From Lepidostoma basale (taxonomy: Eukaryota > Arthropoda > Insecta > Trichoptera > Lepidostomatidae): 64,000 nt of DNA. A program made the translations under genes and the position numbers. Where the stretch lies: assembly GCA_022606425.2 (NCBI GenBank), contig JAHDVF020001336.1, forward strand, positions 806,001 to 870,000, given 5' to 3'. The notes under the pieces are model-generated. The model made no database searches, was not told where the DNA came from, and saw only the letters and a program-made list of their open reading frames with translations. This document shows positions 53,916-64,000 of the stretch, one piece after another (within the stretch, counting starts at the first letter, position 1; the number at the start of each line of letters is the position of its first letter).

Positions 53916-56900
53916 GTAACTTATTTTCTTTATTTTATTCTATATTATTGATCTGTTCTTGAACGGGATTCATCCTCTTGGGATGTGGAACACTAGCTGT
54001 TTTTCAGCTTTTGGCGGTCTTCTTGGCAGGCGATGTCCCATTCGTGGCAGAGTGGTAAGAGCTGTGATTCCCATTCCGAAGGTTCTGGGCTCGATTCCCG
54101 GCGATGGCAGTGTGATTGTCACACTGTCTTTGGTCTGGCGTAGAATTCTCGTGACAATAAAATGGCGATAGATTGGCTACCTGTCACATGTCACGAGAAT
54201 CAATATATCAGCTTAAAAACAAATTGTATACTGTAATTGGGTTCAAGTGAATTGTTCTTGGATTTAGATATTTCCAATATTAACTAACTAACTAACCATC
54301 ACGCCATTTCTCCGGAGGGGTAGGCAGAGAGGATGGATCGCCACAATAGAATATCTAAATCTTGAAGGAAATATCTAAATTCAAGTATACGTAAAAAAAA
54401 ACTAAAAAAAAACACGTCATATTCTTATACTGTCCATCTTATCCACATGGTGTCTCCAGATTCCCGTCTTTTTTGTCCCATTTTACGATGTCTTCCGTCT
54501 GATAGGTCTCTCTTATTTCAGAGTTACAAACTTTATCACTGAGAATTCTGTCTTCGTAGTACTTTCATCTCAAACGTCCGAAAAAGGCGTTTGGTCCTAA
54601 CTGTGTTAGTTCTGGTTTATAATTATATCACTAGCTGACCCGGCAACGCTTCGCTATTGCTAAATTCGAGTATATAAATAAATCCAATATATATTCAACA
54701 AATACAATTGAAGTTCAATATCAATTAGTTTATTTATTGGATTAAATGACATGTGTATGAATGCAAAAATGTGTGTCTATATCTATAAAACAATGTTTTA
54801 ATCCAAGAAATCTCGCTGTGAATTTTAAACTTGAATACATATAATCTATTCAAGTTTATGCCTATGACCACCGCCGTATTCCACTTAAGTTTCTATAAGT
54901 TTCTATAAGTTTCCCAAGGATCTGTTCAGGAATAACCGAGAAAGAAGTCCACACACAGAAGGCAGATTGAGTTTTATTTATATGTAGATGTAGATTTCTC
55001 ATAGTGGGCCTGACGCAGGTTTTGTATATTCGGACCTTGCTATTAATAAGTTTGTTTGCCCTATGCTTGTTTCTCCATATTGCGTTCTTCATTCTAAAGC
55101 AGCTGGATATCGCTGCTGCCCTGTTAATTTGCTCCCTTACAATATAAAGATCACCATGATCAGATCAACACCCAAATATTTCAACTTACAATATATATTC
55201 ATATAAATTTACTTGGATTACAAGATATGGACGGCCACAAGATAAGACTTGCGTGCGCGTGTATTTTCGCGCGCAAAACTTGACTTTCTTGTTCGTTAAA
55301 AAAAACATTTAATTTCACGTTTTTATAAGATTTTGACTGTTTTCCGTTTTTATTTTACTATGATATAATCCTTGCAAATTCACATAACCTAAAATGGCGG
55401 GAACTTCGCGTGATACGTCATGCAGAGGAGCGATTAGAGTACAAGCCCCACTTCATTGCGAAACTGAACAAAGGTTCTAAAGACTGTACTGTGTGCAGTA
55501 ACAGAAATATTCCAGGGGAAGACGGGAAACAGTGTGGTTTTGTGAGACCTGTTCCAGAAAACCTGGTCTCCATCCTGGAGATTGTTTTAAAAAGTACCAT
55601 ACTATACAAACTATAAGTAGTCCATAATGTTTTTTATTTGAAGAATAAATCATTACAAATGAATTTTTAACGATTTTTTTGTAACTGCCTATCAATAAAA
55701 ATATTTTGACATTATTCATTAGAGTTGGCTGACAAACAATATCAAAAAATAATGGAGTGGTAAGGGTTAAAGGGCCCCACACACGTCCTGATACGACCCA
55801 ACCGTCGCGTCGGGTCCGCCAGCGGTTGATCTGACAGTAGACTTGTCGAATCAAGAAAACACCTTTTTCCTTCAAATATTTCGCGTAGTTCATAAATCAA
55901 TACATAAACTTTTTTGTGATTGCACTGCTGCGCCTGTAGGTATTTGGTGACTTTGGTAATGAAAAAAATATTTAAATATGTGTGTTGACATTTTATGTAA
56001 ATTGCAATTTTTTGCCCAAAATGTGTTAACACATTGTACGAGGGAAACGTAAAAATGCATAATAATGAAATAAAACGATGTTTTTTTAACTTCTTCCACT
56101 TTTGTCTTTATTTCGACAGCGACCGGTTTCACCGGGCTCGCTGGCATCAACAGACTGGTATTGCCCAGTCTGAAACCCGTGAAACCGGTCGCTGTCGAAA
56201 TAAAGACAAAAGTGAAAGTAGTTAAAAAAAACATATGTTTATTTAATTTTTATTTAAAATTAACTTCCATCAAGAGATATCAGTAAAATCATTTGATTAT
56301 CGTAAAAATGTGTGATTCTTGAAATTAAAAAAGATTTTATTTTTATCATATAATATGTTAACTTCCATGTGAAACTTGGAGCTGGCAAAAGAAGAATGCT
56401 TAGAAATGAAATCACTGAGTAGAATTTGCGGGTACACGATATATGATTATTATTATTATTATCCTAAGCTCGACAGCCCTGGGTGGGCCTTGGCTGAATC
56501 CAGGAGCTTCCTCCATTCTTGTCTGTTTGATGCCCTTATTCTCCAATTTCTCACTTGCAACACCGATGCATCCGTGTTGACACTGTCCATCCATCGCATT
56601 TTGGGCCTTCCTGGTCTTCTACGTCCCTGTGGTACTGAGAGCGTGAGGCGTTTTGTAGGGTTGTCGTCGTCCATTCTGATTATGTGACCAGCCCATCTCA
56701 GGCGCCCTACTTTGATGGATCTGATCACATCGGGCCCTTTATAGATATCATGCATATATATACACGATATATGATAAAATATATGTAATATATGATGACC
56801 TCCATGGCAGAGTGGTAAGAGCTCTGACTGCCATACCGAAGGTCCCGGGTTCGATGCCCGGTGACGGCTGTATGATTGTGACACTGTCTTTGGTCTGGTG

Positions 56901-59900
56901 TAGAATTCACGTGACAATAAAATGTTGATAGATTAGCTACCCATCATATGTCACGAGAATCAATATATTAGCTAAAACCAAAATTGTACACAGTAATTTG
57001 GTTCAAATAACCTGTTGTATACATGAAAAAATATATAAAAAATACCGAACGAAGAAACAAGGAAGAAATATAAGCAGATGATTGCATCATAAGTAAAATT
57101 AAAAAGAGGATATTTGAGACGCTAACGAATGGATGAGAGAAGAATCGTTAAATTGTTGTATACAAGCAGTGTGAATGGAAAGAAAAGCTGTGGAATACCA
57201 AGGAAAGCATGGCACTTAAAGGCGGCCACATTCGAAATTCGAAATGTAACGATGTATGAATGTAGAGGAAGCTAGAGAGGTATGACAGGATAGAGTATTA
57301 TGGCAGTCCATCATCTCTGCCTACCTCTCCGGGGAAATGGCATGGTAGATAGTTAGTTACATAAAAAAAATATTGTTATTTTAAATTTCATGGTAGAAGT
57401 TCATTATAAATAATGAAAATAAAAATTTATGTAAAAAATCTTGTGTAGTGTATATTTAATGCATGAATGGAGAAATAATGATTAAAAAAGTAAACTTTAA
57501 TGATGTAAATGGAGTATGGAGTCGAGGCAGACCGAGTAAATCATGGCATGACCAAATTAATCCAATTTTAAAGGTTGGTCATGTTAGAATTAGGAAGAAT
57601 CGACGTGCGTGTATGACTCACTATATGAACATGGAGGAAGCTAGAGAGGTATGCCAGGATAGAGTAGTGTGGTGGTCCATTCTCTCTGCCTACCCCTACG
57701 GAGAAACGGCGTGATGGTTGGTTTGTTTGTTAAATTATAAAACTTTGTTTAGGTATCACAATTAATATTTTTTATTTTTCGCCACAGCTGTTTCGTCAAC
57801 CAATGTTGACATCATCAGGAGTTACAACATAACGTATTTGTACCACCTGATAATGTCAACATAAAATAAATATATATATTGTGATACATTAACAATGTTT
57901 TATAATTTTACAGTTATTCATGTTGAAGTATCATAGTGATTCAGGAAAAAAAATGGACTATTTAATTAAATGTTTCTTGAGCAATGATGTAAAAACTCCA
58001 ATGCGAGCAATGATATAAAAAAAAAAAAAAAAATACAAATGAAAACGACAGTTTTCAAGAAGTTTAATTTTATTTTATGGGAATGACATGTTTCGCCCTT
58101 CTAAGGCATTATCAAATGTCATTTGTCATGACATTTGATATCAAAATCAAAAAAAGACGAGGAAATCTTGTTAAAAAAATCTCTGATTTTTTTCCAGTAC
58201 TGTAGAGTAATGTTATCCTTTTTATGTACATGTACTACATATGTACATACTTGTGTTTGCAGTAAATTTGTAATTTCATAATTAATAAATGAGCCGACAA
58301 AAAAAATATCAATTTACACCATATTTTGCTAAAAGAATTAGCGCCTGTTTGATTATCCGGAAAAATTGGTATCCGGAACACCTCTGGTCTCAATTAGTCC
58401 GGATAAACTACGTTCTACTGTACATGAATTAAATTAATATAATTGAAGTAAGTTATCGATTCGTTTATTCAATTGGATTTCAATGGATTAAATTATATGT
58501 GAAAAATCATAGATACCAGTTTTCGCTTCATTAACATGTGCTCGTACTTTGGTGTAAAGGTCATTATGGCTGCAGATCTTTATCTTTATTCCCAAAGATC
58601 TGAAGCTCATTAAACTATTATCCGGGGGTATTTACAATCCAGGAATACTGAGAGAACTAAATCTATACGTTCCCCATAGTTATAGCAGAGTAAGGGGGCA
58701 TATATTATTTTATGTCCCAAATTACCCCACGGAGGCCCTTCGAAGTTCTCCTGTATTGAAAGCAATTTGCCTTTTAAATGAGGTTGCAAAAGAGATAGAC
58801 CTCTTTGGATGCAATTATGGTGAATTCGTGAATACCCTCACGATAAAGGCAGCAAGGAAATAACTGGCATATTCTTATTCATAAGGTTCTACGTATATTT
58901 CCTTTGATATTATTTTTTTTCACCCTTTACATCGATAAAAAGTTTTTTCAACAAAATAATAACAATAAATTACTTGACCCACAGGCACCTGTATATCATC
59001 CACAGTTAGGTTACAATTCGAATATTGTCTAAATATTGTAAAACTTTTGTTTTGCTGACTGATATAGTCATATTTAGCCATTGTGTTACTTACACCATTC
59101 TTTGCAAGTCAATTTGAGATAAAAAAAACATGACAAAAAATTATTGTTAAATAAGCTTCATAAATTATTTTAATATGCATTATAACCTACACATAAAATA
59201 AAAACAGCGATAATTGTCGCACACGCATAATCAGCATTGTATAACAATTTTATGATAATGCTTAAACATAATTTTTTACTTAATTACAAAGTCTATTACG
59301 AAATAATTCTTTATATTTATACTTGAATTATTCAAATGTATTACAAATGTTACATTTAAAAAGAGTACACACATTTAAGTATCTTGGCACTGGGATAATA
59401 GATGACATTTATTCTGAAAAATAACTGAGGTGCGGAATAGAGCAACTGCGAGAGCCGCATTAAACATTATGATACAATTCTTCTGCAATGACAACATTAA
59501 CATAAAATTGAGACAGAGAATGATCAAGTGCTATATTTGGTCCATATTACTACATATACGGAGTGGAGACCTGGACCCTCAAAGGGAACACAATGAACTG
59601 TATTGAAACATTTGAAATGTGGCTCCATCGCAGAATGTTGTGGATCTCAGGGACTGACATGGTCACCGACAATGAGGTGTTACATAGCGCTAGAGAAGAA
59701 AGAGAATTGTTGTCTCATATAAAGACTAGAAAGATGGTATATTTGTGACACATGAAATACTGTCTGTTGCATCTCATCATGAAAGGGAAGATCGAGGGTA
59801 GGCGCGGTGTGGGAAGACCCCAGATGTCCTGGATGGAAAACATTAAAGAGTGGACCGGAATTCGGAGGGTGGGGGAGTTGTTCTGGCAAGCACAGGACAA

Positions 59901-62900
59901 AGAGGCCTATCCCGGGTTCGATTCCCAGAGACGGCATTGTCACACTGTCTTTGGCCTGGTGCAGTATTCACGTGACAATAAAATGGCAATAGATTAGCTA
60001 CCTATCATATGCCACAAAAATCAATATAATTATTATTATTATTATTTTGTTGAATCGCTCTTTACATCATGACAGCATGAGCCAAATCGATGTAAAGGGT
60101 ATTAGAGCTGTCATAGTGATTCTCGTGACATGTGATAGGTAGTTAATCTATCGCCATTTTATTGTCACGTGAATTCTACACCAGATTAAAGACAGCGTGA
60201 CAATCACACTGCCCTCGCCGGGAATCAAACCCGGAACCTTCGGGGTGGCAGTCAATGCACTTACCACTCAGCCACGAAGGTCTTGATGGAACGGCGGACG
60301 GATGGACGGCCATGAAGGATGATATACAAGTATATACCCTTTGAATTGATTTGGCTCATGCTGTACTGATATAAAGAGGGATTCAACAAAATAATTATAA
60401 TAATAATAATAATATATCAACTCGACTGTATTTATCTTCTTTGTCTTGACCTGTTACACCTTCGTGGTGCATAGGGCCTCAAGTATCTTCTCCTGCACCC
60501 GACTATCACATGCCTGATGCCTAATACCATTCCAAGTGAGTCCTGCCACCTTAACCTCGTCCTGCAGGGCTCTTCTCCAGGTGGCCCTAGGTCTGCCTTG
60601 CTTTCTCTTTCCACCCACAGGGCACCAGTTTAGTGTACCCTGAACAGTGGCGTGTCTAGGGTCAACCAGTAAGGCAAGCCCATCCGACTTTTTTGTGTTA
60701 TAATATTAGCAGAGGGTCACGATAATGTATTTTTTCAGATTAAAAAGGTTTTATCTTTCTAAATTAATTTTGTGAATTAATTGATTTTAAATCCCATTTT
60801 AGGCGCATTTTAAATCTATACAAAAAAGAATTTTCTGCATCATCAAACTCAGAAAGTTCTTGTATAATATAATAATGTATTCACAAACACATGAAGAAAT
60901 ATAATTAATAAGAAATAAGCTGTATATAGACAATAATCTGCCACAGCCATTTGCAACTAGTTCTCTGATTGGCATTACGCCTGCCATGGTCCAGAGAACT
61001 TATTCGCCTTAAACACCTTTATTATATATTATACATCTTCATACATACACAAATCTATATTTATTGTTTTTTATTTTTAAGTCTTTATGAACGTTATAGA
61101 AACATTATATTTTTTACCTTCACTGCGCTTTTAGAAGTAGACTCAATGGTTTAAAACTGTCCGTAAACCATGAATACTTTATCGATATTTATTTTCTCAT
61201 ATTGGTCATATCTTTTTCAGGTTACAGTCAGTTCCCAAAGCTTTTCCAATTGGATAACTATGACGAGTGTATGAAAGACAATCAAGGACTGTACTGCTTA
61301 CTGGATATAGAAATAACATCGGATGGACCCTCAGAACTTTTAAACAAAATAAAGGTCTGTAAAATAAATATGAATATTTGTTTATATTTAAAATGACACG
61401 ACAGAAGGATAAGTATTTAATACGAATGAAAACGTCAGTTTTGTAGAAGTTTTATTATATTTTATGGGAATGACATGTTTCGCCCTTCTAAGGCATTATC
61501 AAATGTGACGAAATTTCAGCTCGTTGCTGTTTATATACACTAGTAAATGGAGCAGAATATGGTAATTAACGAAAAATTATGTGACATTAAACATTTTTAA
61601 CAAAGAATTATTTCGGTAGGTCCAGAAATATTGTAAAGTGTTTCTTGGAACTCGTTAAGAAATTTTATGACAATGATTACATAGTTAGGGGATACTAAAT
61701 GATATTATATAAATCAAAAATAAGTTATTTGAGGTAGGACGAAATAAAGTGTTTCTAAGAAAAACATCTTCTTACAAATTGTTTACAAATGAGTTCCAAG
61801 AAACACTTTCCAATCTGTACCTACCCAAATAATTGTTTGTTAAAAATGTATAAAGTCACATCAATTTTCGTTAATTACCATATTCTGCTCCACTTACCGA
61901 CTAGAGTAGGTATACAGTGAGCTGAATTTCATCACATTTGATAATACCTTAGAAGGGCGAAACATGTCATTCCCATAAAATATAATAAAACTGATTTTAT
62001 ATTTAAATATCTAAATCCCAGAGAATCTCTATCCTTTTTTGTATGCCACACTGTTTCCCTTTCGCATGGTGATTAGTTAGCTAGATAGTTTTCATTCACA
62101 TTTCACCAGTTTCTCTTGGTTGACCTAAATAAACCACAAATGACTCCACCCCAATCTTGCTCCACGGTGTCCCCCTTGTGACCACGACCAGCTTTTGCTA
62201 CCTCGGTAGTATGATAGCAGGCTTGGGAGGTACGGAGGAAGATGTAACCAGCAGACTCGACAAGGCAAGGGGAACTTTCGCTATACTTCGCCCTGTATGG
62301 CATTCCAGTATCATTTCGAGAAAGCTCAAGTTCCAAATATTCAGCAGTAGCGTTAAAAGCGTACTGCTGTATTGATGCGTGATTGGAAATCTACCGCGGA
62401 GGTTATTGGAAAACTCCAGGTGTTTATAAATAGGTGCCTTCGCTCAATATTCAAGATCTATTGGCCCCAAACAGTGTCAAATGCCGTTCTCTGAACCATG
62501 GCAGGTGAAAAGCCAATTAGAGAACAACAGTGGATCGGTCACACTCTGAGACGGAACCCAGCCTGCATTGCTCAGGGCGCACTAGACTGGTCCCCTATGG
62601 GAGAAAAGAGGAAGCATAGCAGACCTAGGGCCACCTGGGGAAGAGCCCTACAGGATGAAGTTAAAGGAGCAGGCCTCACTTGGGATGATGTTAGGCATCA
62701 GGCATGCAATAGGGTCGGGTGAAGAAGGTTCCCTGAGGCCCTATGCACCAGGGAGGTGTGACAGAAGTTTGACTTGAACCTAAGCTTCATCAGAGTGATA
62801 TAATAACGTTATCATATTGTCCTGATGAAGCGAAACAAGTTGGTATTAAGTATAATAACCATGCCTGAATAAATACAAAGTGTTTTATTACTTCATATCT

Positions 62901-64000
62901 ATAAGTATAAAAAGGTTTCTATGATGCATTTAAATATGAGCTGCAAATGTAGGGTGCCTTAGTTCGAAACAATTTTTGGACAGCACATGTAGCCAGCCGC
63001 ACAATAGGCGTAAATATACAAATGTTTATTTAATTTAATTGTAATAAAAGTGTGAACGAAGAGAACTTGGAACAGGTGAGGGAATTTGTGTATTTAGGTA
63101 GCATGTTCACAGCAGATGGCCGAACCGATAGTGACATCGAAAGAAGGGTTGGTGTGGGTAACAAAGTGAATGGAGCTTTAAAATTAGTTATTGGAAACAA
63201 GAATTTATCAATGAAAGCGAAAACAGCCGTTCACAATGGAGTTCTGGTCCCAACCCTAATGAATGGAAGCGAAGCATGGAACTGGCAGAAGAAGGATGAA
63301 AGCAGAATAAATGCGGAAGAGATGAGGTCCCTAAGACGTATGTGTGTAGAACGATATACGACAGAATCTCAAATGCTGATATAAGAAAGGAATGTAGAGC
63401 AGAAGAAGGTATTATGAGCAAAATTATGAAAGCAAGAAACAAGAACCCCTGCAAACGGCGTGATGGTTTGTTTGTTTGTATTTATAGTTTTAATTGTTTC
63501 AGAATGTTAGCGCTAAACGGGATTTCTTTCGCCATGACATACTTCACCGCGGAGTGTGTGTTAGCCGGCGCTGTTCCATATCTGGAATTCCTTTGGATTC
63601 CCTGCTCCAGTACGAGGAACCCTTGAAGAGCGTGCTACGAGGCTGCGCCCTGCCTCTGGTCGATCCTGAGGGGGTGCCGGAGCCCGCCTTGAAGGGGACA
63701 GTGATAGCCGCATTCTGCACAAATAAACGGAATAAAAAAGAATCAAACATTACAACAAGCATGTTCTTATATGCTACTGTGATATACTTTATCCTGATCG
63801 CCGTCACGGCATCCAGTATATATATAACAGAAGAAAATATGGATGAAGGTAAGTTACATTTATTATAATGAATACGAATGAAAACGTGTTTTCTAGAAGT
63901 TTTATTATATTTTATATAAATAACATGCTTCGCCTGCCTAAAGCAATATCAAATGTAATAAAAAATCAACACGCTGCTCTTTATATCCCCGAGTTATAGA
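53825..64000 (+). CDS. Gene C: NRF-6-like protein (3' end off the window)
   Basis: Three exons seen: 53825-53915, 61221-61354 and 63503-63848, 571 bases in frame (190 residues). The order is signal peptide (MKSLLKFSLGFIGTILWFF), NRF domain with all six cysteine positions kept, and one membrane span (TTSMFLYATVIYFILIAV). Intron phases equal genes A and B. Exon 2 is nine codons shorter than in A and B, losing part of the loop between the first two cysteines. Intron 1 is 7.3 kb of repeats. The acyltransferase exons must lie beyond 64000, so their integrity cannot be judged. Confidence 0.92.
53945..54345. mobile_element. LINE-E scrap, SINE and LINE-A scrap
   Basis: 53945-54035 matches the 17515-17620 LINE-E piece. 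54038-54265 is a short-tail SINE (plus) with A and B boxes. 54280-54345 is a LINE-A 3' end (minus). Confidence 0.75.
54440..55150. repeat. LINE-E scraps around a CTAGCTGACC repeat
   Basis: 54440-54630 and 54990-55150 are LINE-E (minus; RIYKTCVRPTM in the second). 54632-54985 is the CTAGCTGACCCGGCAACG repeat, with both its 5' and 3' parts. Confidence 0.65.
55233..55770 (+). mobile_element. piggyBac-like remnant 3 (one end missing)
   Basis: Plus strand: EERLEYKPHFIAKLNKGSKD, CTVCSNRNIPG, then in another frame the cysteine-rich finger (WFCETCSRKPGLHPGDCFKK) and the right end GGAGTGGTAAGGGTTAA. The left terminus is lost. Confidence 0.85.
56076..56232. repeat. Foldback repeat
   Basis: TTTTGTCTTTATTTCGACAG then CGACCGGTTTCA is mirrored 40 bases on. 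A GAAACCGGTC core resembles the GAAAC-NN-GTC part of the other hammerhead-like repeats, but the CTGATGA box is not clear. Confidence 0.8.
56350..57360 (+). mobile_element. LINE-A copy with nested LINE-I and SINE
   Basis: LINE-A pieces: 56350-56447 and 57031-57360. LINE-I (minus, 56448-56760: KVGRLRWAGHIIRMDDDN, RRPGRPKMRWMDSV) is flanked by a 15-base duplication, TACACGATATATGAT, at 56433 and 56761. A short-tail SINE (plus) is at 56797-57026. Confidence 0.88.
57455..57725 (+). mobile_element. LINE-A 3' fragment
   Basis: KVNFNDVNGVWSRGRPSKSW, NRRACMTHYMNMEEAREVC and YPYGETA, then (TTTG)n. Open throughout. Confidence 0.85.
57783..57818 (-). ncRNA. Hammerhead-like motif, probably inactive
   Basis: CTGATGA at 57818-57812, stem II GTCAAC/GTTGAC, GAAA at 57794-57791, AC-AGCT-GT. 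The cleavage position (57783) is G where H is required, and stem I is only one pair. A second degenerate copy follows on the plus strand near 57846. Confidence 0.45.
58075..58430. repeat. Hammerhead-like arm joined to a pogo-like end
   Basis: 58085-58115 (minus) has TTGATAA, a GCC..GGC stem, GAAACATGTC. 58190-58420 is a pogo-like terminus ending GGATAAACTACGTTCTACTG. Confidence 0.6.
58560..58865 (+). mobile_element. LINE-F-like C-terminal fragment
   Basis: ILRELNLYVPHSYSR, ILFYVPNYPTEALRSSPVLK, AICLLNEVAKEIDLFG then a stop. The same layout as LINE-F (VP..., FYLP..RT, LNR...EVD-F). 58870-59335 has no recognised feature. Confidence 0.65.
59340..59905 (+). mobile_element. LINE-D fragment
   Basis: METWTLKGNTMNCIETFEMW, LHRRMLWISGTDMVTDNEVL, HLIMKGKIEGRRGVGRPQMS and WMENIKEWTGIRRVGEL. 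Confidence 0.82.
59905..60412. mobile_element. SINE inserted into SINE
   Basis: A plus-strand SINE (59905-60020 and 60325-60412) is interrupted by a full minus-strand SINE (60020-60283) plus about 40 extra bases. The head of the outer SINE, with its A box, is missing. Confidence 0.82.
60425..60660 (-). mobile_element. LINE-H 3' scrap
   Basis: Minus strand: ERESKADLGPPGEEPCRTRL then a short tail. It matches the end of 62110-62765. Confidence 0.65.
60661..61220. other. Intron 1 of gene C, last part
   Basis: AT-rich; no coding remnant or repeat family recognised up to the exon 2 acceptor. Confidence 0.4.
61221..61354 (+). CDS. Gene C exon 2: start of NRF domain
   Basis: GYSQFPKLFQLDNYDECMK and GLYCLLDIEI with two cysteines. 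Acceptor TTTTTCAG, donor AAG|GTCTGT (the same donor as gene A exon 2). Confidence 0.93.
61472..61502 (-). ncRNA. Hammerhead-like motif, left arm
   Basis: TTGATAA at 61502-61496 in place of CTGATGA, stem II GCCTT/AGGGC, GAAA at 61481-61478, AC-AT-GT and C at 61472. Two core positions differ from consensus, so activity is doubtful. Confidence 0.35.
61938..61968 (+). ncRNA. Hammerhead-like motif, right arm
   Basis: The mirror of the motif at 61472-61502, with ACCTT in stem II (one pair lost). Confidence 0.33.
62110..62890 (+). mobile_element. LINE-H fragment followed by a small palindrome
   Basis: FCYLGSMIAGLGGTEEDVTS, FQIFSSSVKSVLLY, then broken frames with QWIGHTLRRNPACIAQGAL. 62775-62845 is an inverted pair (GCTTCATCA...TGATGAAGC) ending GAAACAAGTTGG, related to 9944-9975 but without stem II. 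Confidence 0.78.
63040..63475 (+). mobile_element. LINE-A fragment next to gene C exon 3
   Basis: NEENLEQVREFVYLGSMFTA, VHNGVLVPTLMNGSEAWNW, EEMRSLRRMC, then a deletion to the GVMV-type end and (TTTG)n. The tail lies in the intron 2 acceptor region. Confidence 0.87.
63503..63848 (+). CDS. Gene C exon 3: cysteine-rich NRF domain and membrane span
   Basis: NVSAKRDFFRHDILHRGVCV, four cysteines, a Pro/Glu insertion (DPEGVPEPA) not in A or B, then the span and ENMDE before G|GTAAGT. It is notably more GC-rich than its surroundings. A LINE-A tail ends about 30 bases before the acceptor. Confidence 0.94.
63880..64000. repeat. Left arm of another hammerhead-like foldback, cut by the window
   Basis: ACGAATGAAAACGTGTTTTC and AACATGCTTCGCCTGCCTAA match the 61420 element, diverged. 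Confidence 0.6.

Larger units (their letters stand above)
61420..62010. repeat. Foldback element with hammerhead-like ends
   Basis: The outer arms (about 61430-61535 and 61915-62005) and inner arms (AGTAAATGGAGCAGAATATG and its mirror; GTGTTTCTTGGAACTCGTT and its mirror) make the whole 590 bases fold back. Each outer arm has a TTGATAA...GAAACATGTC motif. Confidence 0.88.

Overview
The window looks like insect nuclear DNA. It is AT-rich, with multi-exon genes carrying GT-AG introns, and introns and intergenic DNA are packed with LINE fragments, tRNA-derived SINEs, mariner, piggyBac-like, pogo-like and hAT-like elements. Short CCTAA tracts of the insect telomere type also occur. A lepidopteran is a reasonable guess from the repeat mix, but nothing here fixes the order or species.

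The only host genes I can support are three paralogues of one family: NRF-6-like ('nose resistant to fluoxetine') membrane proteins, with a signal peptide, a cysteine-rich extracellular NRF domain and a multi-pass acyltransferase-3 domain. Gene A is on the minus strand. Its first exon is at about 15.0 kb and it runs off the left edge, so its last exons are missing. Gene B is on the plus strand at 17350-38847 and is complete: 11 exons, 1926 coding bases, 641 residues. Gene C is on the plus strand from 53825 and runs off the right edge after three exons. A and B are head to head about 2.3 kb apart; B and C are in tandem about 15 kb apart. Exon boundaries and intron phases match across all three, so this is a local gene-duplication cluster.

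Nearly all remaining sequence is mobile DNA, often nested. The commonest family (LINE-A here) has more than 20 fragments, most ending in a (TTAG)n or (AAC)n tail. At least six other non-LTR families are present. Two mariner copies of about 1.28 kb share orientation and differ in their inactivating mutations. There are three piggyBac-like remnants flanked by TTAA, a 1.7 kb pogo-like element with a psq-type HTH, a TTAA-flanked pair at 13.4 and 45.1 kb, and several long foldback elements. One foldback of 681 bp lies 32 bp from the exon 1 splice donor of gene A.

The most unusual signals are: (1) a recurring motif shaped like a minimal hammerhead ribozyme (CTGATGA-like box, stem II, GAAAC, two-base loop, GTH) in several unrelated-looking foldback or terminal repeats; (2) an inverted, antisense duplicate of gene B exon 10 about 3.4 kb from the real exon, so that exons 8 and 9 lie between the arms of a large palindrome; (3) a predicted GC-AG intron in gene B; and (4) repeated LINE insertion at the GAATTC of the SINE. 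No bacterial-type operon, CRISPR array, rRNA or free-standing tRNA gene is seen.
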